From: JBBKWH01 sp037968855
Lineage (GTDB): Bacteria > Pseudomonadota > Gammaproteobacteria > Pseudomonadales > Moraxellaceae
Assembly: GCA_037968855.1 (NCBI GenBank)
Contig: JBBKWH010000047.1
Coordinates: 1 to 58,518, forward strand
Direction: 5' to 3'
Length of the DNA stretch: 58,518 bases
Both the position numbers and the translations under genes were made by a program. The notes below the pieces were generated by a model that made no database searches, was not told the DNA's origin, and saw only the letters and a list, made by a program, of their open reading frames with translations. Below are positions 16,681 through 24,095 of the stretch, piece after piece. The first letter of the stretch is position 1. Every line of letters starts with the position of its first letter.

Positions 16681-16780
16681 ACCCTGAGGTCCCCTATTGT
16701 TGTTGTCCTGCTAGCTTTTGAAGATAGCATGAAGGTACAGACCATGAAAGCCTGATGACGACTAGGTCACAGGGCGACGA

Positions 16781-16807
16781 CGGACGGGAGGGTCTGACTC
16801 CCGTCCG
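16781..16807 (-). other. Strong hairpin downstream of pnp
   Basis: CGGACGGGAG - GGTCTGA - CTCCCGTCCG is a perfect 10-bp G+C-rich stem, 16 bases after the pnp stop on its transcript. No U tract follows, so this may be a 3'-end stabiliser or a rho-dependent end rather than an intrinsic terminator. Confidence 0.55.
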
Positions 16808-16822
16808 CAATCCAGCAGTCGA

Positions 16823-18913
16823 TTAGGACTGTGGAATATCCTTCATTGACAATTTGATACGACCGCGTTGATCAACATCCAATACTTGAACTTGAACTTT
16901 TTGACCTTCGGCCAGTACATCTGCCACGTTAGCAATGCGTTGATTAGAGATTTGCGAAATGTGCAACAAACCATCTGTACCCGGCAAAACGTTGACGAAT
17001 GCACCAAACTCGACGATACGCACAACCGTACCTTCGTAGACCGTACCCGGCTCAACTTCAGCAGTCAGGGCTTGAATCTTGGCAATGGCTGCTTGGGTGG
17101 CTGCTTTGGTTTCGCCAAACACGCGAACCGTACCGTTGTCTTCGATGTCAATCGAGGCTTTGGTTTCTTCGGTCAAGGCACGGATGGTTGCACCACCTTT
17201 ACCAATCACGTCACGGATCTTGTCTGGGTTGATCTGAACAACAGCATAGGTTGGCGCGTGCATGCTGATTTCTGGACGTGCAGATGGCAACACTTGGTTC
17301 ATCGCGTTCAAGATATGGATACGGCCTGCATACGCTTGATTTAGCGCAGCTTCCATAATCTCTTCGGTGATGCCTTCAATCTTGATGTCCATTTGCAGTG
17401 CGGTAATGCCGTTCGCAGAACCTGCCACTTTAAAGTCCATGTCACCCAAGTGATCTTCATCACCCAAAATGTCAGACAGCACGGCAAAGCGCTCGCCTTC
17501 TTTGACCAGACCCATCGCAATACCAGCAACAGGCGCTTTCAATGGTACACCTGCGTCCATCAAGGCCAATGATGCACCACACACCGATGCCATGGATGAT
17601 GAACCGTTTGATTCGGTAATGTCCGACACGATACGGATCACGTACGGGAAGCGATCTGCCGCTGGCAATACCGCTTGTACACCACGACGAGCCAAGCGGC
17701 CATGACCGATTTCGCGACGTTTTGGACCTGATTCACGGCCAGTTTCGCCAACCGAATAGGCTGGGAAGTTGTAGTGCAGCATGAATGGGTCAGTACGGTT
17801 ACCCGCCAATGAGTCAATCATGGCTGCATCACGGGTGTTGCCCAGTGTGGCGGTCACCAAGGCTTGGGTTTCACCACGAGTAAACAACGATGAACCATGC
17901 GCACGCGGCAATACACCGACTTGTACGTCTAGGGCACGCACGGTTTTGGTGTCGCGACCATCAATCCGTGGCTTACCAGACAAAATGTTGTCACGAACGG
18001 TGCGGTATTTGAGGTCTTCAAACAGGTTGCCCAGTTCTTCGGTATCCACATCGCTGCCTTCTGGGGCAAATTCGGCCATCGCGGTTTTTTTGATGGCACC
18101 GAGAGCTTCATAACGCTGTTGTTTTTCGCTGATGGTATAGGCTTCAGAGATTTCAGCAGCAAAGCGTTGACCCAGCTTGTCTTTAAGCGCGGTGTTTTGC
18201 GCTGGCGCAGTCCATGTGCTGGCAGCCGCGCCGACTTCGGCAGCAAATTCTTTGATCGCAGCAATAACGACTTGCATTTCGTCATGGCCAAACAGAACCG
18301 CACCGAGCATTTGATCTTCTGATAACTCTTTGGCTTCAGATTCGACCATCAGCACAGCGCCTTCGGTACCAGCAACCACCAAATCCAAGTCGCTGGTGGC
18401 CATTTCGGCCAGACTTGGGTTGAGGATGTATTCGCCGTTGATCAAACCAACACGCGCGCCAGCGATTGGGCCGTTAAACGGCACACCAGCAATCGACAAT
18501 GCAGCAGACGTGCCGATCATAGCGGCAATGTCAGCATCCATGGTTTTGTCAGAGGACACAACGGTGGCAGTGACTTGCACTTCGTTGACGTAACCTTCTG
18601 GGAACAACGGACGGATTGGACGGTCAATCAGACGTGAGGTGAGGGTTTCAAATTCGCTTGGGCGGCCTTCGCGCTTGAGGTAACCACCAGGGATACGGCC
18701 AGCAGCGTATTGTTTTTCTTGATAGTTAACAGTCAGTGGGAAGAAGTCCTGACCTGCACGTGCTGATTTTGCAGCCACAACAGCAACCAGAACGTTGACG
18801 CCACCCATGGTGACATAAACGGTGTTGGCTTGACGGGCAATACGGCCAGTTTCTAAAACGAGGGTATGGCGGCCATACTGAATTTCTTTACGAACAATAT
18901 TAAACATCGACAT
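16823..18913 (-). CDS. pnp: Polyribonucleotide nucleotidyltransferase (PNPase)
   Basis: A phosphate-dependent 3'-5' exoribonuclease of the degradosome type, 696 residues. It has two RNase PH domains (about 5-225 and 310-540) separated by a helical linker, then a KH domain (GKGGATIRALTEET near 565) and an S1 domain (GTVYEGTVVRIVEFGAFVNV near 620). Catalytic-region stretches such as ILGDEDHLGDMDFKVAG are intact. The ATG at 18913 has AAAGGT upstream. It is downstream of rpsO in the same direction, the standard rpsO-pnp order, with a terminator between them. Confidence 0.96.
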   Translation of the reverse strand: MSMFNIVRKEIQYGRHTLVLETGRIARQANTVYVTMGGVNVLVAVVAAKSARAGQDFFPLTVNYQEKQYAAGRIPGGYLKREGRPSEFETLTSRLIDRPIRPLFPEGYVNEVQVTATVVSSDKTMDADIAAMIGTSAALSIAGVPFNGPIAGARVGLINGEYILNPSLAEMATSDLDLVVAGTEGAVLMVESEAKELSEDQMLGAVLFGHDEMQVVIAAIKEFAAEVGAAASTWTAPAQNTALKDKLGQRFAAEISEAYTISEKQQRYEALGAIKKTAMAEFAPEGSDVDTEELGNLFEDLKYRTVRDNILSGKPRIDGRDTKTVRALDVQVGVLPRAHGSSLFTRGETQALVTATLGNTRDAAMIDSLAGNRTDPFMLHYNFPAYSVGETGRESGPKRREIGHGRLARRGVQAVLPAADRFPYVIRIVSDITESNGSSSMASVCGASLALMDAGVPLKAPVAGIAMGLVKEGERFAVLSDILGDEDHLGDMDFKVAGSANGITALQMDIKIEGITEEIMEAALNQAYAGRIHILNAMNQVLPSARPEISMHAPTYAVVQINPDKIRDVIGKGGATIRALTEETKASIDIEDNGTVRVFGETKAATQAAIAKIQALTAEVEPGTVYEGTVVRIVEFGAFVNVLPGTDGLLHISQISNQRIANVADVLAEGQKVQVQVLDVDQRGRIKLSMKDIPQS

Positions 18914-19048
18914 CGGTTTACCTTTAAATGTGATTCGTGGACAGCCCCTAACGGGTGGCGTCTCTCATGGCGTCATCTGCCCATGAACTGAAACGACAAC
19001 AGTTAGAAGCCTCTCCACAGCAGCGTTAAAAAAACAGTGTTAAACATG

Positions 19049-19078
19049 AAAAAAAGGGGACGAACAAAATTCGCCCCC
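19049..19078 (-). terminator. Terminator between rpsO and pnp
   Basis: On the minus strand GGGGGCGAA - UUUUG - UUCGUCCCC (9 bp with one G-U) followed by a U run, 48 bases after the rpsO stop. In E. coli an intrinsic terminator also separates rpsO from pnp, with readthrough feeding pnp. Confidence 0.8.
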
Positions 19079-19125
19079 CTCTTTTATACCGGAATTGGCA
19101 TAGTTGCCTAGTCCCGTTGCGACGC

Positions 19126-19395
19126 TTAGCGACGCAGACCCAAATCGCCAATCAATGCTTGATAGCGAGTGTTGTCTTTACCTTTGAGGTAATCCAACAG
19201 TTTACGACGTTGGTTAACCATGCGGATCAAACCACGACGGCTGTGGTGATCATGCTTGTGGGCTTTAAAGTGTGATTGCAAATCGTTGATTTGTGCAGTC
19301 AGCAGAGCAACCTGAACTTCTGGCGAACCAGTGTCGTTTTCGGCGCGGGCGTGTTTTGCAATGATCGTTGCACGATCTTCATTGGTCAAAGCCAT
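19126..19395 (-). CDS. rpsO: 30S ribosomal protein S15
   Basis: A primary binding protein of the small ribosomal subunit, 89 residues, the normal length. It has the family sequence TGSPEVQVALLTAQINDLQSHFKAHKHDHHSRRGLIRMVNQRRKLLDYLK. GGAGA lies before the ATG. It is transcribed toward pnp from a plausible promoter at 19461-19489. Confidence 0.98.
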   Translation of the reverse strand: MALTNEDRATIIAKHARAENDTGSPEVQVALLTAQINDLQSHFKAHKHDHHSRRGLIRMVNQRRKLLDYLKGKDNTRYQALIGDLGLRR

Positions 19396-19460
19396 GATAG
19401 TCTCCGAGATGCATTAAAAAATGAATGTTTGTTCGCCATGCATCACTACAGCGAAGCCAG

Positions 19461-19489
19461 ATTGTAGCGGAGTTTGGCATAAGTGACCA
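19461..19489 (-). promoter_or_regulatory. Probable sigma-70 promoter of rpsO-pnp
   Basis: On the minus strand TGGTCA, 17 bases, TACAAT, about 66 bases before the rpsO start. The -10 box is near consensus and the -35 box matches at four of six positions. Confidence 0.55.
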
Positions 19490-19580
19490 GCACATCGCAC
19501 GCATAGGATAGTCAACGCCATTGTTTTGCAGTACAACTGAGGACTACTGTGATCAATAAAGTGACAGACGGAAGCTATCA

Positions 19581-20885
19581 GTGAAGATTTTTTCGACCAA
19601 TACCATTCATGTGCCCAAGGACCTTGGGGCGATCACCGTGCGTGCAGAGAATGAAGGCCCTGCCGCTGCTGGTGGTATGACCGACAAACAAGTCGGACGA
19701 ATCTGGCGCGCCATCGAACACCTGTACCAAACAGGCAATCATCCAATGGTGTCGATTTGTATACGTCGCCAAGGTGACGTTGTTTTGCACCGCTCAATTG
19801 GCCATGTCCGTGGCAATGGCCCAGATGACAAAACCAGCACTCCCAAACAACTAGCCCAACCCAATACACCTGTCTGCTTGTTTTCAGCATCTAAGGTGGT
19901 CACGGCCATGTTGGTGCATCTACTTGATGAGCGTGGTGAGCTAAACTTACTCGATCCGATTAGCCATTACGTGCCAGAGTTTGCGGCTAATGGCAAACGC
20001 TATGCGACCCTGTTTCATTTGCTATCGCATCGTGGCGGTATTCCACGCATTGACGGTGATGTCACACCAGAGCTGCTATTTGATCGCGAGGCCATCGTAC
20101 AGCGGCTGTGTCGTGCTGCGCCTGTTTCTCCATCGGGTCATCGTCAGGCCTACCATGCTGTTACTGCTGGCTATATTTTGGGTGAGGTCATTGAGCGAGT
20201 CACAGGTATGGATCTTCGCGCTTTTTTAAGCGAAGCCATCGAAAAGCCCATGGGCATGCGTTGCTTTAACTACGGCCTTGCGCCGGAATTTCGTGATGAA
20301 GCAGCCGTTAATTATGCAACAGGATTACATCCGGCTTTAGGCACAGATACCTATCTGAATCATGTGCTTGGCGGCGGGTTGCAGTTGGCGGTGGATGTGA
20401 CCAATGACACGCGCTTTATGGATACTATTTGTCCTGCTGGCAATATTTATACCGATGCCGATCAAGCCTGTCGCTTTTTTGAAATGTTACTCAACGGTGG
20501 CGAGTTGGATGGTGTACGGATCTTTAGTCCGCAGACGGTCTTTCGCGCCACACTAGAAACGACACGTCCAACCATTGATGCCACGCTGCTTGCACCGATG
20601 CGCTATGCCCTTGGCCCAATGCTCGGTGATAATCCGATTGGCATGTTTGGCCCAATGACTGCACAGGCGTTTGGTCATATTGGTTTTTCCAATATTTTTT
20701 GTTGGGCAGATCCAGCACGCGACATCAGTGCCACGATCATGACCAGTGGTAAATCAGTCGTCGGCACGCATCTGCCAGCCCTGATGAACGTCCTGATGCA
20801 GACCTCCAGTCAATGCCCTCGTGTGAACAAAAACCAACGTCGTTCGATTTTTGGACAAAACGGCTCTATGGCGGATGCGGTTTAA
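19581..20885 (+). CDS. Serine hydrolase of the beta-lactamase/EstB family
   Basis: 434 residues from a GTG start at 19581. The class C beta-lactamase/esterase pattern is present: SxxK as SASK (about residue 103) carrying the nucleophile, the tyrosine motif in RQAYHAVTAGYILGEVIERVTG, and a C-terminal region with GHIGFSN in the place of the third motif. No signal peptide is visible, so it is probably a cytosolic esterase or peptidase rather than an antibiotic-resistance enzyme. It stands alone between rpsO (divergent) and a terminator. The substrate is unknown. Confidence 0.85.
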   Translation: MKIFSTNTIHVPKDLGAITVRAENEGPAAAGGMTDKQVGRIWRAIEHLYQTGNHPMVSICIRRQGDVVLHRSIGHVRGNGPDDKTSTPKQLAQPNTPVCLFSASKVVTAMLVHLLDERGELNLLDPISHYVPEFAANGKRYATLFHLLSHRGGIPRIDGDVTPELLFDREAIVQRLCRAAPVSPSGHRQAYHAVTAGYILGEVIERVTGMDLRAFLSEAIEKPMGMRCFNYGLAPEFRDEAAVNYATGLHPALGTDTYLNHVLGGGLQLAVDVTNDTRFMDTICPAGNIYTDADQACRFFEMLLNGGELDGVRIFSPQTVFRATLETTRPTIDATLLAPMRYALGPMLGDNPIGMFGPMTAQAFGHIGFSNIFCWADPARDISATIMTSGKSVVGTHLPALMNVLMQTSSQCPRVNKNQRRSIFGQNGSMADAV

Positions 20886-20898
20886 GGCATTGATGCAC

Positions 20899-20929
20899 AA
20901 AAAAGACCACGTGATTGTGGTCTTTTTTT
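20899..20929. terminator. Bidirectional terminator after the serine hydrolase
   Basis: AAAAAAGACCAC - GTGATT - GTGGTCTTTTTTT, a 12-bp stem including the A/T runs, 13 bases after the hydrolase stop. Confidence 0.88.
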
Positions 20930-20955
20930 GGCACTGGTTCTGCACTGTAAAGCGC

Positions 20956-21108
20956 TTAATCAGATTTTAACCCTGGACTGTCTTCTGTTGCAGTAGTGAC
21001 CTCGGCCAGACTATCTGGTGTGGTGGATTCGAAGTCTTGGTGCGTAGGCAATTGATCAATCTTGATCTCGTCGGTATTAAGATCGTCAGTCGGTTGCGTG
21101 GTCATCAT
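20956..21108 (-). CDS. Small acidic protein, 50 residues, unknown
   Basis: A short reading frame on the minus strand begins ATGATG behind a full Shine-Dalgarno, AAGGAGA, and ends with TAA near the terminator at 20899-20929, which serves this strand too. The product (starting MMTTQPTDDLNTDEIK) is strongly acidic, with no membrane segment or cysteine, and is probably disordered. The ribosome site and terminator support it being real; I recognise no family. It lies 99 bases upstream-facing from the PfpI gene on the same strand and could be its last cotranscribed gene. Confidence 0.5.
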   Translation of the reverse strand: MMTTQPTDDLNTDEIKIDQLPTHQDFESTTPDSLAEVTTATEDSPGLKSD

Positions 21109-21207
21109 TGTTCTCCTTGCTTAAAATCAAGTTTATAGCCAAGCAGTAGATCTGCTTGGCATGCCGAGCATTGCTATTGCTCTATCGACACCATCAATGG
21201 TTGCGCA

Positions 21208-21765
21208 TTAAGTCATCGAGCGTGCACGGTCATGAATATGCGCAGTACCAGCCAGCGCCTCATGAATGGCGGCTACAAAAGCTGGAATATCATCGGGGCA
21301 ACGGCTGGTAATCAAGTTATTGTCGATACAAACTTTTTGATCGAGATAATCGGCACCGGCATTGATCAAATCATCTTTGATGGTGTGATAGCCGGTTAAG
21401 GTGCGACCCCGAGCCAAACGACTCGATACCAACACCCATGGTGCATGACAGATTGCTGCTAACGGTTTATTGCGTTCAGCAAAGGCGCGCACAAACGCTT
21501 GAGCCTCTTCTACCACGCGCAAGTTGTCAGCATTGACCGTACCACCGGGTAAAACCAATGCATCAAAATCTGCGGCAGAGGCATTCTTGAGCATTAAATC
21601 AACATCAAATGTATCGCCTAAATCGACATGATTTAAGCCTTGCACAGTTTTTTCACCGGTAGAGATTAAGGTGACCTGATGCCCGAGATCTTCTAGACGC
21701 TGGCGCGGCTCGGTCATCTCAACTTGTTCAAAAAAGTTATCGACTAAAAATGCAATGTTGGCCAT
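21208..21765 (-). CDS. DJ-1/PfpI family protein (YhbO-like)
   Basis: A 185-residue class I glutamine amidotransferase-like protein. The nucleophile is C106 in AICHAPW with H107 next to it, and E13 near the N-terminus is the supporting acid. VLPGG (71-75) is the usual oxyanion-side turn. Relatives act as stress-protective hydrolases, chaperones or deglycases; which activity applies is debated. GAGGA lies 9 bases before the ATG. The 5' leader contains a branched RNA-like structure (21802-21895). Confidence 0.9.
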   Translation of the reverse strand: MANIAFLVDNFFEQVEMTEPRQRLEDLGHQVTLISTGEKTVQGLNHVDLGDTFDVDLMLKNASAADFDALVLPGGTVNADNLRVVEEAQAFVRAFAERNKPLAAICHAPWVLVSSRLARGRTLTGYHTIKDDLINAGADYLDQKVCIDNNLITSRCPDDIPAFVAAIHEALAGTAHIHDRARSMT

Positions 21766-21801
21766 GGTGCTACGTCCTCGCGTTCAGTAACTGTCTATGC
21801 C

Positions 21802-21822
21802 TTTAGGCTAAAACATCCTAAA
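21802..21822 (-). other. Leader hairpin near the PfpI gene
   Basis: On the minus strand TTTAGG - ATGTTTTAG - CCTAAA gives a 6-bp stem about 40 bases before the PfpI start. Its loop repeats the GGATGT sequence found in the larger structure just upstream. Confidence 0.4.
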
Positions 21823-21836
21823 TACGATTGCGGTAG

Positions 21837-21895
21837 CGCCTTTACCCACTCGCTGTCGCGAAGCCGTGACATCCAGTAAGAGGATGTAACAGGCG
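21837..21895 (-). ncRNA. Possible structured 5' leader (three-way junction) of the PfpI gene
   Basis: On the minus strand the segment pairs end to end: CGCCU-(G)-UUAC with GUAAAGGCG makes a closing stem of 9 bp with one bulge. Inside lie two hairpins: AUCC-UCUUACU-GGAU (extendable to 6 bp as ACAUCC/GGAUGU, in competition with the closing stem) and CAC-gg-C(U)UCGC-gaca-GCGA-GUG. The result is a compact three-way junction about 70 bases before the PfpI start. The competition between the two pairings suggests a possible switch. I do not recognise it as a named riboswitch. Folded by hand only. Confidence 0.4.
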
Positions 21896-22002
21896 TAAGC
21901 ATTTGTGCTCAGACTCAACCTTGGCGCGTGCTATGCATTCGCACACGATTGACCTCACCTTTAAGAAAAACCAAATCAAAAACCACAAAAGCATAAATAA
22001 TA

Positions 22003-22917
22003 TTATTGGTGTGGTTGGTAATGCTGCCCTTCTGGTCGTGTCATGGCACAGGCTGACTGCTCACACTGAATCGCCACATGATGAATATTAAACTGCGTCG
22101 ATAACATGGCCATCGCATCGTCTAAGACCGCTTGAGCAGATCGCGCCGGACAGACCACATGCACCGTCAAGGTAACTTTTTGGCTGGTGAGTGACCACAC
22201 ATGTAAATCGTGAATGCTCTCCACACCATCAACCGCACTTAAGGCCAAGCGAATCGCTTCGACATTCACACTCTCCGGTACGCCTTCGAGCAAGATATGC
22301 AAGCTGTCGCGCAACAAGACCCATGTGCGTGGCAATACCCATAATCCAATTCCAACGGCAATCAACGAATCGACCCACCACCACTGGGTCCACCAAATGA
22401 TTAGCGCACCAATAATCACACCCACCGAGCCAACCAGATCAGCCAGCGCCTCAAGATAAGCACCGCGTACGTTCATACTCTGGGACTGACCGCCGGACAA
22501 CAATTTGACGGCAATGAGATTCACCACGAGTCCAGCAGTGGCCACCAACAACATGCCGCCAGTATGTAGCTCTGGCGGATTATTAATCCGAACCACTGCC
22601 TCATAAATGATGTACATGGCAACGGCAAACAGCAGCAACGCATTAAAGGCTGCCGCCAAAATCTCAAAGCGGTAATAACCATACGTTCGTTGATTATCGG
22701 CAGGACGACGGGCCAATCGGACAGCCGCCAATGCAATCGCTAAGGCTGCGGTATCGGTAAACATGTGTGCAGCATCAGACAGCAACGCCAAGCTACCAGT
22801 GATCCATCCACCGATGACTTCGACAATCAAAAAACTAGCGGTTAGGCCAAGCGCCCACCACAAGCGCTTTTCGTTTTGTGCTTCGTAGATATGGACGTGA
22901 TCATGAGCATGGGCCAT
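22003..22917 (-). CDS. Cation diffusion facilitator, CzcD/ZitB-like zinc exporter
   Basis: An inner-membrane Zn2+(Co2+, Cd2+)/H+ antiporter of 304 residues. There is a histidine-rich N-terminus (MAHAHDHVHIYE), six membrane helices, and the transport site in helix 2 (SDAAHMFTD) and helix 5 (YLEALADLVGSVG, with E and D as in CzcD-type proteins). A cytosolic C-terminal domain of the ferredoxin type carries HVWSLTSQKVTLTVHV. AGGAG precedes the ATG. It lies 29 bases after truB on the same strand. Confidence 0.93.
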   Translation of the reverse strand: MAHAHDHVHIYEAQNEKRLWWALGLTASFLIVEVIGGWITGSLALLSDAAHMFTDTAALAIALAAVRLARRPADNQRTYGYYRFEILAAAFNALLLFAVAMYIIYEAVVRINNPPELHTGGMLLVATAGLVVNLIAVKLLSGGQSQSMNVRGAYLEALADLVGSVGVIIGALIIWWTQWWWVDSLIAVGIGLWVLPRTWVLLRDSLHILLEGVPESVNVEAIRLALSAVDGVESIHDLHVWSLTSQKVTLTVHVVCPARSAQAVLDDAMAMLSTQFNIHHVAIQCEQSACAMTRPEGQHYQPHQ

Positions 22918-22946
22918 CAGTCACTCCTGAGCGCAAGATTGAAGGA

Positions 22947-23855
22947 TTATGCATGGCTCGACATGACTCGTTTAGGATGCAACTGTCGTTCATCGTCGAC
23001 CCGTCCCAAGCCCAACAATTTGTCATGCGCAAACACCAAATACTCGCCCGCTGACTGCGCCACCATCACCGCCTGACCACGACAAAAATAAAAATCCTCA
23101 CCATCATCCAATTGTACACGTGGCATATCGGCGACAGGTGCCCACGTGGGCAGCAACAAGGCGTCACGCGTGGTGTCATCCAAGGTCTCTAGATAGTCAA
23201 TAGTCATCGACTCATCCAACACAAATGGCCCTGTCTGCGTGCGATGCAGAGTTTCGACATAACCGCCACAGCCCAAACCTGCGCCAATATCTTCGGCCAA
23301 AGTACGAATATAAGTGCCTTTGCTACAGGTCACTTCTAGAGTCAAGGTCTGATCATCAAAAGCCAGCAAGCTCAAACGATGAATAGTAACGGGTCGCGCG
23401 GGTCGCTCAATCTCAATCCCTTGGCGGGCTAACTCGTATAACGGACGACCATCTTTTTTTAAAGCCGAATACATTGGTGGCACTTGCATGATTGGGCCGC
23501 GCAGGGTTGCCAAAACAGCCTCAATACGCTCGGCATCTAATGGTGGGATGGCATGTTCGGTGACGGTTTCGCCTTCACGATCACCGGTAGTGGTGGTTCG
23601 GCCCAAGCGCACTACGGTGTGATAGGTTTTGTCGGCATCTAATAAATAATGCGAAAACTTGGTCGCATCGCCTAGACAAATCGGCAGCAAGCCGGTGGCG
23701 AGTGGATCTAAGGCACCGGTATGGCCGCCTTTGGCCGCGCGATACAACCAACGCACGCGTTGTAAGGCACCGTTCGAGCTGATGCCTTCTGGCTTATTGA
23801 GCAAAAACACCCCAGATAACGGACGACGTTGAATTTTGACTTGGGGCTGTTTCAT
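22947..23855 (-). CDS. truB: tRNA pseudouridine(55) synthase
   Basis: Forms pseudouridine 55 in the T-loop of tRNAs. 302 residues from MKQPQVKI; the eight codons upstream are also open. GVFLLNKPEGISSN opens the domain, the catalytic aspartate is in GGHTGALDPLATG, and a C-terminal PUA domain follows. In most gammaproteobacteria truB sits between rbfA and rpsO; here it is about 3 kb from rbfA, beyond the molybdopterin oxidoreductase and the LprI-like gene, and is paired with the CDF gene. Confidence 0.96.
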   Translation of the reverse strand: MKQPQVKIQRRPLSGVFLLNKPEGISSNGALQRVRWLYRAAKGGHTGALDPLATGLLPICLGDATKFSHYLLDADKTYHTVVRLGRTTTTGDREGETVTEHAIPPLDAERIEAVLATLRGPIMQVPPMYSALKKDGRPLYELARQGIEIERPARPVTIHRLSLLAFDDQTLTLEVTCSKGTYIRTLAEDIGAGLGCGGYVETLHRTQTGPFVLDESMTIDYLETLDDTTRDALLLPTWAPVADMPRVQLDDGEDFYFCRGQAVMVAQSAGEYLVFAHDKLLGLGRVDDERQLHPKRVMSSHA

Positions 23856-24095
23856 CAGGCGACCTACAGACAATTGCAATAATGCGCGAATGGTAGCAGA
23901 TCATACCGCGCAAGCCATGCTTAGCACGCAGGATCAATGATGCTAACTGACTGGATCGTCCATCAACCACACAGTGCAAAAGTCAGCAAACCCTCGTACA
24001 GTTCAACACAGCATTTAAAAGACAGCCCGTCGATTCGCTCACTTGGCGTATTCACGCCGCGTCGATCAATTGACCACATGAACAAGGATTATCAT

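Noticed and set aside
19581..20885. Antibiotic-resistance beta-lactamase
   Set aside because: The SxxK fold is shared, but there is no signal peptide and the length and motifs fit an EstB-type cytosolic hydrolase.
23937..24095. Longer start for the molybdopterin oxidoreductase
   Set aside because: The extra 53 residues have no family match, no Tat motif and no ribosome site, whereas ATG 24096 has AAGGA upstream.
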